Below, piece after piece: positions 47,782 through 58,161 of a stretch of DNA of 64,000 nt. Where the stretch lies: positions 62,001-126,000 of the forward strand of contig JAFLBP010000019.1 in the NCBI GenBank assembly GCA_017303875.1, given 5' to 3'. Within the stretch, counting starts at the first letter, position 1. Every line of letters starts with the position of its first letter. The position numbers were made by a program, and so were the translations under genes. The stretch is from Chitinophagales bacterium. Its GTDB lineage: Bacteria; Bacteroidota; Bacteroidia; Chitinophagales; Saprospiraceae. A model generated the notes under the pieces. That model had not been told where the DNA came from. It saw nothing but the letters and a program-made list of their open reading frames with translations, and did no database searches.

Positions 47782-49422
47782 CTATCCACTCACCACCACC
47801 TTGGCTACGGCAATTTGCTGCCCGTTTTCAATAACAGACACCACATAGATACCTGCCGGCAAATCTTCCCGATATAGTACTGCCGACTGGCCAAAAACCG
47901 ATGTAATGCGCCGGCACTCCCGTCCAAAAGCGTCACAGAGCAATACCAGCGCATCAGAAACGGGTTGCTCCCATCGCAAAGTGGTGCTATTGTTAAATGG
48001 GTTAGGCGCAATTGAGAGGCGTTGAACCCCTTCACCGGCTTCAGGAGCATCAACAAGTTGCGACAATGCCCTGAAAGCATTCACGCGGCCAAATCCATAG
48101 TATTTATCCCAGCCCGGCGTGTCTTCCGCGGGGTCACCCACCTGATCTTCAGCTGTCTGTTGCAGGATGGCCTTGATATCATCGGGTGAGCGCTGTGGAT
48201 TTTGCGCCAGCAATAATGCGGCCAGTCCGCTGACTAACGGCGCGGCCTGCGAGGTACCACCCCAATAGCTGTTGTAATTGGTATTGGACTGATGACTCAG
48301 GCCATAAATATAGTTGCCAGGCGCTGTAACCGAAATATGGTTACCGAAACTGCTTCCGCTGGTAGCACTCCAAAAGAAGGGATTGGTACGGGAATCATCC
48401 GGATCCGTAGAGCCAACCGCAATAACGCCATTTAACCCTGCGGGATAATACACGGCATCAGAGTTAAGATTCATCATGGAAGCCACGACAACAACCTGTT
48501 TATTCCTCGCATAATTCACTGCCTGCTGCATTGCAGAAGAATAAGTTGATCCGCCCAGGGACATATTAATCACCCGTGCACCGTGGTCGGCTGCGTAGTA
48601 AATGCCTTCAATCCACCAGGAATAATAGCCGAAATTATCATTATTTATACCCTTTAGAATCATGAGTTTACAGGCCCAGTCTACACCGGCGTATCCACGG
48701 ACATTGTTCGCATTGGCGCCAATAATCCCCGCGACGTTGGTACCATGCCCCAGGCCATCCTCGGGTGTATTATCCGAAAAAGCAAAATCCCAGCCTTGTA
48801 CGTCGTCTATGTAAAAATTACCGTCGTCGTCAATATTGTTCCCCGGAATTTCAGCCGTATTTTTCCAGATACGCCCTGCGAACTCCGGATGGTCGAGTTT
48901 GGCGCCGCCATCAAGCACACAAACGATGATACTACTGTCGCCGGTTTCCAGTTCCCAGGCTTTTTCCATTTCCACATCAGCGCCAGCCAGGGCGGGCGCC
49001 AGCGAAAAAGTACCGTTGTTGTTCAGTCCCCACTGTCGCTTATAGAACGGATCATTGGGTACAAGACCTTGTGCGCCGCCTCCCTGTCCAATGCCGTCCG
49101 GCTCTGCAAATTCAACTTCACCACTGCGGAGATAGGCTTGTATAAGCTCTTGAATATCAGTGCCTTTCGGACATTTCAACACATACATAAAGGCCCCGCT
49201 TTGCCTGCCCATAGCCACTTTTTTAACCAGGAGAACCTTGTACTTTTCCGAAATAGCATCCACTTTTCGATTACCCGTTCCCCGGTGCTTGCACAACAGC
49301 TTTTTGGAGGGCTCTTTTTTCAACTTGAGGATGATCTGATCGGTTGGCGGCGGCTGTTGTTGTGCGTGGAGATTTGTACCAATGAGCAGTATTGCTGCTA
49401 CAAGCAGGAAGATGTGTTTCAT
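47782..49422 (-). CDS. Secreted subtilisin-family (S8) protease with T9SS sorting domain
   Basis: This 546-residue protein has a signal peptide (MKHIFLLVAAILLIGTNLHA, then Q), a propeptide (about 22-130, with IILKLKKEPSKK), then the S8 catalytic domain: Asp in VCVLDGGAKLDHPEF near 167, His in GLGHGTNVAG near 226, oxyanion Asn region and Ser in GGTSQAAPLVSGLAA near 390. The Asp motif is DGG rather than the common DTG/DSG, which is tolerated in the family. The last about 80 residues (IAPNPFNNSTTLRWEQP ... GIYVVSVIENGQQ) are a T9SS type A domain. ATG 49422 opens the signal peptide. Confidence 0.92.
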   Translation of the reverse strand: MKHIFLLVAAILLIGTNLHAQQQPPPTDQIILKLKKEPSKKLLCKHRGTGNRKVDAISEKYKVLLVKKVAMGRQSGAFMYVLKCPKGTDIQELIQAYLRSGEVEFAEPDGIGQGGGAQGLVPNDPFYKRQWGLNNNGTFSLAPALAGADVEMEKAWELETGDSSIIVCVLDGGAKLDHPEFAGRIWKNTAEIPGNNIDDDGNFYIDDVQGWDFAFSDNTPEDGLGHGTNVAGIIGANANNVRGYAGVDWACKLMILKGINNDNFGYYSWWIEGIYYAADHGARVINMSLGGSTYSSAMQQAVNYARNKQVVVVASMMNLNSDAVYYPAGLNGVIAVGSTDPDDSRTNPFFWSATSGSSFGNHISVTAPGNYIYGLSHQSNTNYNSYWGGTSQAAPLVSGLAALLLAQNPQRSPDDIKAILQQTAEDQVGDPAEDTPGWDKYYGFGRVNAFRALSQLVDAPEAGEGVQRLSIAPNPFNNSTTLRWEQPVSDALVLLCDAFGRECRRITSVFGQSAVLYREDLPAGIYVVSVIENGQQIAVAKVVVSG

Positions 49423-49530
49423 GTGTATCATTTGAATTGTTTGGACAAAAATAATCAATTTTTTCAATTGTCCAAACCTTTCAACGGCACGAAGGAGCCT
49501 GTAACACGCTTAATACTCAATCGTTTTATT

Positions 49531-49570
49531 AAAAAAAATCCCGGACACTCCACACAGAGCATCCGGGATC
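49531..49570 (-). terminator. Terminator of the rpoBC operon
   Basis: On the minus strand an 8-bp stem (ATCCCGGA / TCCGGGAT, 49563-49570 with 49539-49546) is followed by TTTTTTTT (49532-49539). It lies about 75 bp after the rpoC stop. Confidence 0.85.
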
Positions 49571-49607
49571 TATTTATGTATGCAATAATTCAGCGCATTC
49601 AGCGAAA

Positions 49608-49644
49608 TCAAATCAATTCCGCATTCCGCACTCCGAATTCCGCA
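49608..49644 (-). repeat. Family F repeat run (GGAATTCGGAATGC units) at the rpoC end
   Basis: On the minus strand, TGCGGAATTCGGAGTGCGGA and further units start at the base after the rpoC TAA. No inverted arm is seen; the true terminator lies beyond it. Confidence 0.7.
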
Positions 49645-52600
49645 TTAATCTTCATGTACGGCTACTTCCTCATCGCGGAAGGGGCGGCCCGGAGGCGCTA
49701 CCTGTACGCGGTCAAACTGCCGCATACCGGTACCTGCCGGAATCTTCTTACCTACAATTACGTTCTCTTTCAGGCCGAGCAGGGTATCTTTCTTCGCTGC
49801 AATGGCAGCAGTACTGAGTACCTTGGTTGTTTCCTGGAAGGACGCTGCCGAGATCCACGATTCCGTACCCAACGAAGCCTTTGTGATACCAAGCAGCATA
49901 GACACAGCCGTTGCCGGAAGTGCGTCGCGGTATTCGACGAGGCGCTTGTCGTTGCGCTTGAGGAAGGAGTTCTCTTCGCGAATCTGACGCAGGGTTACCA
50001 ATGCACCCGCTTTCAGGCGCGCACTGTCTCCTGCATCCAGTACGTATTTTTTATCGAAAATCCAGTCGTTGTAGTCAATGAACTCATAGCGATCCACCGG
50101 CTCTCCTTCGAGGAAGTGGGTATCACCCGGATCAATGATTTCCAGACGGCGCAACATCTGACGCACGATTACTTCAATGTGCTTGTCGTTGATGTTGATA
50201 CCCTGAGAGCGGTAAACTTCCTGTACCCCGTTCACGAGGTAGTAAGATGCCGCAAACGGGCCTCTGATCGCCAGAATATCCTTCACCGCAGTAGCGCCTT
50301 CCGTAAGCGGAGTGCCGGCGCGTACAAAGTCGCCGTCCTGTACCAGTACGTGCTTCGTCAGCGGGATGAGGTATTTGCGTTTCTGACCGTCTTTTGCTTC
50401 AATAATTGCCTCGCGGTTACCACGCTTGATAGAGCCGAAGGTAATTACCCCGTCAATCTCGGCAACAACTGCCGGATTGGAAGGATTACGTGCCTCGAAC
50501 AATTCAGTTACACGCGGCAGACCACCGGTAATATCCGCAATCTTACCCATCTTACGCGGGATCTTCACGATCTGCTGACCGGATTTCACCGCATCATTGT
50601 CTTCCACAGAGATGTAAGCGCCTACCGGCAACGAGTAGCTCTTCAGCTCCTCGCCGGTTTTCGGATCCATGATTGACATGGACGGAATTTTGCGCTTGTT
50701 TTTACTTTCAATAACGATCTTCTCGGCAAAACCGGTCTGGTCGTCGCGCTCAAGGCGGTAGTTAACGCCCTCTTCGAGGTTATTGTAGCGTACAATACCA
50801 TTGAATTCCGAAACGATCACGGCGTTGAACGGATCCCATTCGCAAATTTTATCGTTGCGCTGAAGTTCCTGGCCATCCTCTACGAACAGAATTGCACCGT
50901 AAGGGATGTAGTTGTTCGCAAGCACGCGATTGGTTTTCGGATCCAGCGAGCGAATTTCACCTGTACGCGAAACGACAACTTTAACCGGCGTTCCTTCCGG
51001 ACTTGTACCATCAACGGTGCGAATCGAGTCGAACTCCAATTTGGAGTGATTACGCGCCATGATGCTGTTGTCGGTCTGACCCACCATAGCGGTACCACCC
51101 GTGTGGAAGGTACGAAGCGTCAGCTGTGTACCCGGCTCACCGATCGACTGTGCGGCGATAATACCTGTGGCATCACCGATTTCGGCAATACGGCCGGTAG
51201 CGAGGTTTTTACCGTAGCATTTGCTGCAAACACCGTGGCGGCTTTCGCAGGTAAGTACGGAACGGATGGTCACAGATTCGACCTCTGCCTTTTCAATATC
51301 AACGGCTAAACCTTCGGAAATATACTCACCGGCAGCAACCAACACGGCTTCTGTTTCGGGATGGTATACATCGTGGAGGCTGTAACGGCCTTTGATACGC
51401 TCAGACAGGCGCTGAATGATTTTATCACCCTCTTTCAAGGCCGTGGTTTCAATACCGCGGAGGGTGCTGCAATCCACTTCGCGGATAACAACATCCTGTG
51501 CTACGTCTACCAGACGACGGGTAAGGTAACCGGCGTCAGCCGTTTTAAGGGCTGTATCCGCAAGACCTTTACGCGCACCGTGCGTAGAGATAAAGAACTC
51601 TTGTACCGACAATCCTTCAAGGAAGTTTGAAAGGATGGGGTTTTCAATGATCGCGCCGCCGGTATCGCCCGACTTACGGGGTTTAGCCATAAGACCGCGC
51701 AAACCGCAAAGCTGCTTGATCTGTTGTTTGGAACCACGGGCGCCAGAATCGAGCATCATGTACACCGAGTTGAAACCCTGGCGGTTGGTGCTCAGTTCGC
51801 GCATCAGCTGGTCGGTAATGCGGTTATCCGCATTCGTCCAACGGTCGATGATCTGGTTATAACGTTCGTTATACGTGATCAGACCCATGTTGTAGTTATC
51901 CCAGATTTCATCCACATCCTGCTGCGCGGAATTTAATGCCGTACGCTTCAGCTCAGGGATGATAAGGTCGCCAAGGTTAAAGGACAAGCCGGCACGGAAG
52001 GCCCAGCCAAAGCCCAGTTCCTTGATCGCATCGAGGAATTCAGCCGTTACCTTAAAGCTGGTGCGGCTCAAAATATCGCCGATGATCGCTTTCAGGTTGC
52101 GCTTGGTCAGCAGCTCATTAATGTACGGTACCTGCTGCGGAACAGCCTGATTGAACAACACGCGACCAACCGTAGTCTGGATGCGTTTCATCACCATCTG
52201 ACCATTGTCTTCCACGCGGGAACGGCATTCAATGGCGGCGTGCAGGTCAATCTGACCTTCATTGTACGCAATTACGACCTCTTCAGCAGAGTAGAACTTG
52301 CGACCTTCGCCACGCACCGGATTTTCCGGGATGGATTTGCGCTCTTTGGTCAGGTAGTACAGACCCAATACCATGTCCTGAGAAGGCAGGGTAATCGGCG
52401 AACCGTCCTGAGGGTTGAGCATGTTATGGCTGGAGAGCATCAGTACCTGAGCTTCCAGAATAGCGGCATGAGAGAGCGGCACGTGTACGGCCATCTGGTC
52501 ACCGTCAAAGTCGGCGTTAAAGGCCGTACAAACGAGCGGGTGGAGCTGGATGGCTTTACCTTCAATCAGGCGGGGCTGGAATGCCTGAATGGAGAGTCGG

Positions 52601-53934
52601 TGCAGCGTCGGGGCACGGTTAAGCATAACCGGGTGACCGCGCAGGATATTTTCCAGGATTTCCCAGATCACCTGATCTTTGCGATCCACGAGTTTTTTCG
52701 CAGATTTCACCGTTTTTACGATACCGCGCTCAATGAGTTTGCGGATGATAAACGGCTTGAACAGCTCAGCGGCCATTGCTTTGGGCAGGCCACACTCGTG
52801 CAGTTTAAGGGTCGGGCCTACAACGATAACCGAACGACCGGAGTAGTCGACACGTTTACCTAACAGGTTCTGACGGAAACGACCTTGCTTACCTTTGAGG
52901 ATGTCGGACAGCGACTTGAGGGCGCGGCCACCTTCTGCTTTAACGGCGTTGGATTTACGCGAGTTATCGAAGAGGGAATCGACAGCCTCCTGAAGCATAC
53001 GCTTTTCATTGCGCAGGATGACCTCCGGCGCTTTGATCTCCAGCAGACGCTTCAAACGGTTGTTGCGAATAATTACACGGCGGTAGAGGTCGTTCAGGTC
53101 GGAAGAGGCAAAACGACCGCCATCCAAGGGAACCAGCGGACGAAGTTCCGGCGGCACTACGGGCAGGTATTGAATAATACACCATTCCGGGCGCTGGCCG
53201 GCGCCTTCCAGGCCATCGCGGAAAGCTTCCACCACACGCAAGCGCTTGTTGGCTTCAGATTTCTTTTGCTGGCTGGTTTCGCTATGCGCTTCGTGGCGCA
53301 GATGCGCCGATAAATCATCGAGATTCAGCGTGCTGAGCAGGGAGAACACCGCTTCGGCGCCCATTTTCGCGACAAATTTGTCGGGATGCAGGTCGTCGAG
53401 TTGCTGGTTTTCCTTGGGCAGTGCGTCGAGAATTTCAAGGTATTCTTCTTCCGTGAGCAGATCCATGCGGCTCACGCCGTCTTCGGCTTTGATACCTGCA
53501 TTCACCACTACATAGCGCTCGTAGTATACGATCGCTTCGAGTTTTTTGGAAGACAAACCGAGCAGATAACCGATTTTATTCGGCAAGCTCTTAAAGAACC
53601 AGATGTGTACAACGGGCACGACCAGACGAATGTGGCCCATGCGCTCGCGACGCACCTTTTTCTCCGTAACTTCTACACCGCAACGGTCGCAAACGATCCC
53701 TTTGTAGCGGATACGTTTGTACTTGCCGCAATAGCATTCATAGTCCTTTACCGGACCAAAAATGCGTTCGCAGAAGAGACCGTCGCGCTCCGGTTTGTAG
53801 GAGCGGTAGTTGATCGTTTCGGGTTTGAGCACCTCACCGTAGCTGCGCTCCAGAATTTCATCCGGGCTGGCAAGGGCGATGGTTATGCTATCAAACCCCT
53901 GATCGGTTTTGTTGCTTTTCTTTTTGAAAGGCAT
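49645..53934 (-). CDS. rpoC: RNA polymerase beta' subunit
   Basis: This 1429-residue protein has the N-terminal zinc site (CYCGKYKRIRYKGIVCDRCG near 67), the catalytic NADFDGDQMAVH loop and the second zinc cluster (CESRHGVCSKCYG). The frame extends upstream to 54018, but MPFKKKSNK at 53934 fits the family start before the conserved IALASPDEILERSYGEV. It follows rpoB by about 100 bp and ends the operon. A family-F repeat abuts its stop codon. Confidence 0.97.
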   Translation of the reverse strand: MPFKKKSNKTDQGFDSITIALASPDEILERSYGEVLKPETINYRSYKPERDGLFCERIFGPVKDYECYCGKYKRIRYKGIVCDRCGVEVTEKKVRRERMGHIRLVVPVVHIWFFKSLPNKIGYLLGLSSKKLEAIVYYERYVVVNAGIKAEDGVSRMDLLTEEEYLEILDALPKENQQLDDLHPDKFVAKMGAEAVFSLLSTLNLDDLSAHLRHEAHSETSQQKKSEANKRLRVVEAFRDGLEGAGQRPEWCIIQYLPVVPPELRPLVPLDGGRFASSDLNDLYRRVIIRNNRLKRLLEIKAPEVILRNEKRMLQEAVDSLFDNSRKSNAVKAEGGRALKSLSDILKGKQGRFRQNLLGKRVDYSGRSVIVVGPTLKLHECGLPKAMAAELFKPFIIRKLIERGIVKTVKSAKKLVDRKDQVIWEILENILRGHPVMLNRAPTLHRLSIQAFQPRLIEGKAIQLHPLVCTAFNADFDGDQMAVHVPLSHAAILEAQVLMLSSHNMLNPQDGSPITLPSQDMVLGLYYLTKERKSIPENPVRGEGRKFYSAEEVVIAYNEGQIDLHAAIECRSRVEDNGQMVMKRIQTTVGRVLFNQAVPQQVPYINELLTKRNLKAIIGDILSRTSFKVTAEFLDAIKELGFGWAFRAGLSFNLGDLIIPELKRTALNSAQQDVDEIWDNYNMGLITYNERYNQIIDRWTNADNRITDQLMRELSTNRQGFNSVYMMLDSGARGSKQQIKQLCGLRGLMAKPRKSGDTGGAIIENPILSNFLEGLSVQEFFISTHGARKGLADTALKTADAGYLTRRLVDVAQDVVIREVDCSTLRGIETTALKEGDKIIQRLSERIKGRYSLHDVYHPETEAVLVAAGEYISEGLAVDIEKAEVESVTIRSVLTCESRHGVCSKCYGKNLATGRIAEIGDATGIIAAQSIGEPGTQLTLRTFHTGGTAMVGQTDNSIMARNHSKLEFDSIRTVDGTSPEGTPVKVVVSRTGEIRSLDPKTNRVLANNYIPYGAILFVEDGQELQRNDKICEWDPFNAVIVSEFNGIVRYNNLEEGVNYRLERDDQTGFAEKIVIESKNKRKIPSMSIMDPKTGEELKSYSLPVGAYISVEDNDAVKSGQQIVKIPRKMGKIADITGGLPRVTELFEARNPSNPAVVAEIDGVITFGSIKRGNREAIIEAKDGQKRKYLIPLTKHVLVQDGDFVRAGTPLTEGATAVKDILAIRGPFAASYYLVNGVQEVYRSQGININDKHIEVIVRQMLRRLEIIDPGDTHFLEGEPVDRYEFIDYNDWIFDKKYVLDAGDSARLKAGALVTLRQIREENSFLKRNDKRLVEYRDALPATAVSMLLGITKASLGTESWISAASFQETTKVLSTAAIAAKKDTLLGLKENVIVGKKIPAGTGMRQFDRVQVAPPGRPFRDEEVAVHED

Positions 53935-54033
53935 ATTGAGAAAAACGATTGACGATGGACGGTTAACAAAGGTTTTGAATGGCGGATGAACTGTTTGAAA
54001 CAGTGCATCCGCCCTCATATTTCCCTTGTAAGT

Positions 54034-57000
54034 TTATTCAAATTTCACGTCGAGCGCTAAGCCGCGCAGCTCGTGTACCAATACGTTAAACGATTCCGGA
54101 ATATTGGCATCCGGCAGGTTATCGCCTTTAACGATGGCTTCATAAGCTTTGGCACGACCCTGAATATCATCAGACTTGTAGGTGAGCAGCTCTTGCAGAA
54201 TGTTGGAAGCGCCATAAGCTTCAAGCGCCCATACTTCCATCTCACCAAAGCGCTGACCACCGAACTGCGCTTTACCACCCAACGGCTGCTGGGTAATAAG
54301 CGAGTATGGACCGATGGAACGTGCGTGCATCTTGTCGTCGACCATGTGGCTGAGTTTAAGCATGTAAATCAGACCCACTGTCGCTTTCTGGTGGAAACGG
54401 TCGCCCGTTTCACCGTCATGCAGGTAAGTACCACCGAGGTGCGGCAAGTTGGCTTTCTCAATCCATTCGCCGATCTCTTCGGTTTTAGCGCCGTCGAAAA
54501 TCGGAGTAGCGAATTTGAGTCCAAGACGTTCGCCGGCCCAGCCCAATACAGTTTCAAAGAGCTGACCGAGGTTCATACGGGAAGGTACACCAAGCGGGTT
54601 CAGTACAATATCCACCGCTGTGCCGTCCTCAAGGAAAGGCATATCTTCGATACGTACAATACGGCTTACGATACCTTTGTTACCGTGACGACCTGCGAGT
54701 TTATCGCCCACACGCAATTTGCGTTTTTTGGCAAGATAAACTTTGGCCAACTTCAATACACCTGCGGGCAATTCGTCACCAATGCTGATGTTGAATTTTT
54801 CGCGTTTGTAGCGACCAACTTCTTCATTCACCTTAATGCTGTAGTTGTGCAGCAGGCGGGCAATCAGGCCGTTGGTATGCTTGTCGGAAGTCCAGTTGGT
54901 GTAATCCACCTGGCTGTAGTCAATCTGGTCGCGCAGAATCTGGACGCTGAGTTTGGAGCCTTTCGGAACCATCTCTTCACCATAGATACTGCGAATACCA
55001 TTGGTCGTCTTATCCTTGATGAGAATTTGCAGCTTGTCGATCAACACTGTTTTCAGTTTGTTGAGCAGTACTGCATGTTCGTCATCGAGTTTGTCGAGCT
55101 GGAGTTTTTCCGACTCTTTCTGGATTTTGTCTTTTTTCGCGCGGGCAAAGAGTTGCTTGTCGATGACCACTCCATTAATACTGGGCGGTACTTTGAGCGA
55201 AGCATCTTTTACGTCGCCGGCTTTGTCGCCGAAGATGGCGCGCAGCAGTTTTTCCTCCGGCGTCGGGTCGGTTTCCCCTTTCGGTGTAATTTTACCGATC
55301 AGGATATCGCCTTCCTTCGCCCATGCGCCGATGCGGATGATACCGTTCTCGTCGAGGTCTTTGGTGGCTTCTTCACTGACGTTCGGGATGTCCTGCGTAA
55401 GTTCTTCTTCACCCAGCTTGGTATCGCGCACGTCGAGTTCGAAGTGTTCGATGTGGATAGAGGTGAAAATATCTTCCTGTACAACACGCTCCGACAATAC
55501 GATCGCATCCTCAAAGTTGTAACCTTTCCAGGGCATGAACGCCACTTTCAGGTTCTGACCGAGGGCGAGTTCGCCATTTTCCGTTGCGTAACCTTCGCAG
55601 AGAATATCGCCGGCATCTACACGCTGGCCGCGGCGCACAATGGGCTTCAGGTTGATACAAGTGCCCTGGTTGGTACGCATAAACTTGGTCAGTTTATACG
55701 TTTTGCGCGCATCTTCGAAGGAAACAAGCTGATCTTCTTCCGTGCGGTCGTAGTTGATGATGATTTCGTTGGCATCAACATATTCTACTACCCCGCTGCC
55801 TTCTGCATTGATCAGCATACGGCTATCGCGGGCGACCTTGGCTTCCAGGCCGGTACCGACCACCGGCGAGTGCGGGCGGATCAGCGGAACGGCCTGACGT
55901 TGCATGTTCGATCCCATCAGGGCGCGGTTAGCATCGTCATTTTCAAGGAACGGAATCAGCGATGCAGACACCCCTACAATCTGGTTGGGAGCTACGTCGA
56001 TATATTCAACTTCTTCGGGTGTCAGGATCGGGAAGTCGCCATGTTCACGAGCGCGGATACGATCGTTCTGGAAAGCGCCTTTTTCATCAACAGCCGTGTT
56101 GGCCTGCGCGATCTTCATGAAGTCTTCTGCCTCGGCGGAGAGGTATTCGGATTTGGCATCCATATCCACCTTGCCATCCACAACGCGGCGATAAGGTGTT
56201 TCGAGGAAGCCCATCTTGTTTACCTTCGCGTGTGTGCAAAGCGTTGAGATCAGACCGATATTCGGACCTTCGGGTGTTTCGATGGTACACAGACGACCGT
56301 AGTGGGAGTAGTGTACGTCGCGCACCTCAAAGCCGGCGCGTTCACGCGACAGACCACCGGGACCCAGTGCGGAAATACGACGCTTGTGCGTGATTTCAGA
56401 CAGCGGGTTGGTCTGGTCGAGGAACTGGGAAAGCTGGCTGGTACCGAAGAAAGAGTTGATAACGGACGACAGGGTACGCGCGTTGATCAGGTCAATCGGC
56501 GTAAACACCTCATTGTCGCGAACATTCATACGCTCGCGGATGGTACGGGCCATACGGGCCAGACCCACGCCGAACTGTGCGTACAACTGTTCACCCACCG
56601 TACGGACACGGCGGTTGGAGAGGTGGTCAATATCGTCGATCTCGGCCTTGTTATTGATAAGGCTGACGATATAGCGCACGATGGCGATGATGTCTTCCTT
56701 GGTCAGTACCAATACCGTATCTTCGGTGTTGAGTTCCAGCTTGCGGTTGATCTTGAAGCGGCCTACTTCACCGAGGTTGTAACGCTTGTCGGAGAAGAAG
56801 AGCTTTTCAATGATACCGCGTGCGGTCTCGTCATCCGGGGGGTCGGAGCCACGCAGCTGGCGGTAGATGTAGGTTACGGCTTCGATTTCGCTCGAAGTCG
56901 GGTCTTTTTGCAGGGTATTATAAATGATCGAGAAGTCTTCATCGATGTCGGTGCGCTGCAGGATAATCGTTGTAGCGTTGGCGTCGAGGATGAGTTCGAT

Positions 57001-57876
57001 ATTATCTTCGTCGATAATGGTATCACGTTCGAGCAGAATCTCGTTACGTTCGATGGTTACCACCTCACCGGTATCTTCATCAACGAAGTCTTCTGTCCAG
57101 GCTTTAAGTACGCGGGCGGCCAGTTTACGGCCTACGGAGGCTTCGAGGCTTTCGCGGGTGCAAGGGATTTCATCGGCCAGGTTAAAGAGGTCGAGAATTG
57201 CCTTGTCCGTATCGAAACCGATAGCGCGCAGCAGCGTGGTTACAGGAAACTTTTTCTTGCGGTCGATGTAAGCATACATGACCAGGTTGATGTCCGTGGC
57301 GAACTCCATCCAGGCACCTTTGAAAGGGATGACGCGTGCGGAGTAGATTTTAGTGCCATTCGGGTGGTAAGACTGTCCGAAGAACACACCGGGAGAGCGG
57401 TGGAGCTGGGAAACGATTACACGTTCGGCGCCGTTGATCACAAAGGTGCCTTTGGGCGTCATGTAGGGAATGTTTCCGAGGAAAACATCCTGCACGATCG
57501 TTTGGAAGTCAATGTGTTCCGGATCGTTACAGGAGAGCCGCAGTTTAGCCTTCAGGGGTACGGAGTACGTGAGGCCGCGCTGCATACACTCATCGATGGT
57601 ATAACGCGGAGGATCGATAAAATAATCGAGGAACTCCAGGTTAAAGATATTGCGGGCGTCGGAGATCGGAAAGTTCTCCTGGAACACGCGATACAGCCCT
57701 TCGTTGATACGATTTTCGGGAGTGGTTTCGAGCTGAAAATACTCCTGAAACGATTTGAGCTGAATTTCCAGGAGGTCAGGATAATGGTCGGCGAGGCGAA
57801 TTTTCCCGAAGTTTACGCGCTCCTGAACGCCGGACTTTGGGCTTGCCCCGTTAGTAGTAATGCCGTTATTGGTCAT
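54034..57876 (-). CDS. rpoB: RNA polymerase beta subunit
   Basis: This 1280-residue protein is collinear with RpoB, from VNFGKIRLADHYPDLLEIQL at the N-terminus to the KSDDIQGRAKAYEAIVKG end. The rifampicin pocket (GTSQLSQFLDQTNPLSEITH, then KRRISALGPGG) has the wild-type residues at the usual resistance positions. The start at 57876 gives a short polar N-terminus before the conserved block. A 285-bp spacer with a strong hairpin separates it from rplL. Confidence 0.97.
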   Translation of the reverse strand: MTNNGITTNGASPKSGVQERVNFGKIRLADHYPDLLEIQLKSFQEYFQLETTPENRINEGLYRVFQENFPISDARNIFNLEFLDYFIDPPRYTIDECMQRGLTYSVPLKAKLRLSCNDPEHIDFQTIVQDVFLGNIPYMTPKGTFVINGAERVIVSQLHRSPGVFFGQSYHPNGTKIYSARVIPFKGAWMEFATDINLVMYAYIDRKKKFPVTTLLRAIGFDTDKAILDLFNLADEIPCTRESLEASVGRKLAARVLKAWTEDFVDEDTGEVVTIERNEILLERDTIIDEDNIELILDANATTIILQRTDIDEDFSIIYNTLQKDPTSSEIEAVTYIYRQLRGSDPPDDETARGIIEKLFFSDKRYNLGEVGRFKINRKLELNTEDTVLVLTKEDIIAIVRYIVSLINNKAEIDDIDHLSNRRVRTVGEQLYAQFGVGLARMARTIRERMNVRDNEVFTPIDLINARTLSSVINSFFGTSQLSQFLDQTNPLSEITHKRRISALGPGGLSRERAGFEVRDVHYSHYGRLCTIETPEGPNIGLISTLCTHAKVNKMGFLETPYRRVVDGKVDMDAKSEYLSAEAEDFMKIAQANTAVDEKGAFQNDRIRAREHGDFPILTPEEVEYIDVAPNQIVGVSASLIPFLENDDANRALMGSNMQRQAVPLIRPHSPVVGTGLEAKVARDSRMLINAEGSGVVEYVDANEIIINYDRTEEDQLVSFEDARKTYKLTKFMRTNQGTCINLKPIVRRGQRVDAGDILCEGYATENGELALGQNLKVAFMPWKGYNFEDAIVLSERVVQEDIFTSIHIEHFELDVRDTKLGEEELTQDIPNVSEEATKDLDENGIIRIGAWAKEGDILIGKITPKGETDPTPEEKLLRAIFGDKAGDVKDASLKVPPSINGVVIDKQLFARAKKDKIQKESEKLQLDKLDDEHAVLLNKLKTVLIDKLQILIKDKTTNGIRSIYGEEMVPKGSKLSVQILRDQIDYSQVDYTNWTSDKHTNGLIARLLHNYSIKVNEEVGRYKREKFNISIGDELPAGVLKLAKVYLAKKRKLRVGDKLAGRHGNKGIVSRIVRIEDMPFLEDGTAVDIVLNPLGVPSRMNLGQLFETVLGWAGERLGLKFATPIFDGAKTEEIGEWIEKANLPHLGGTYLHDGETGDRFHQKATVGLIYMLKLSHMVDDKMHARSIGPYSLITQQPLGGKAQFGGQRFGEMEVWALEAYGASNILQELLTYKSDDIQGRAKAYEAIVKGDNLPDANIPESFNVLVHELRGLALDVKFE

Positions 57877-58009
57877 TGTGCAGTGGTATGCTTAATGCTG
57901 TGGCAGTAGTTGGATTCAAGACCTTTAGCGGTGTTGCGGCAGATAATGAACCCTAAGAACAGCTAATTGGGGTAAAAAGTTTCAACACCTGTTGCATAGA
58001 GACAGCGAT

Positions 58010-58049
58010 AGGCTTAATGCGCACCGCTGTCGCGGTGAACATTAAGCCT
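58010..58049 (-). promoter_or_regulatory. Double-stem hairpin in the rplL-rpoB spacer
   Basis: AGGCTTAATG (58010-58019) pairs with CATTAAGCCT (58040-58049), and inside it CACCGC (58022-58027) pairs with GCGGTG (58032-58037). On the transcribed minus strand no T-tract follows, so an RNase III processing or partial-attenuation site is more likely than a terminator. In E. coli the same spacer carries both functions. Confidence 0.55.
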
Positions 58050-58161
58050 TTTCGCTAGCTTACTTATAAAGTGTCGAGATGGATTGGTTCATTGTCGTTG
58101 TAAAGTAAGTCAATTTGTCAGTGAAAACCGCAGGTATTGCGGTCTTGCGGGCCGACAGGGC

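Noticed and set aside
48745..50676. 643-codon plus-strand open frame
   Set aside because: It spans antisense to the subtilase start, the terminator and rpoC; no single gene would cover these and no domain is seen.
54073..57909. 724- and 535-codon plus-strand open frames
   Set aside because: Antisense to rpoB; they have no recognisable domain and arise because rpoB rarely uses codons whose complement is a stop.
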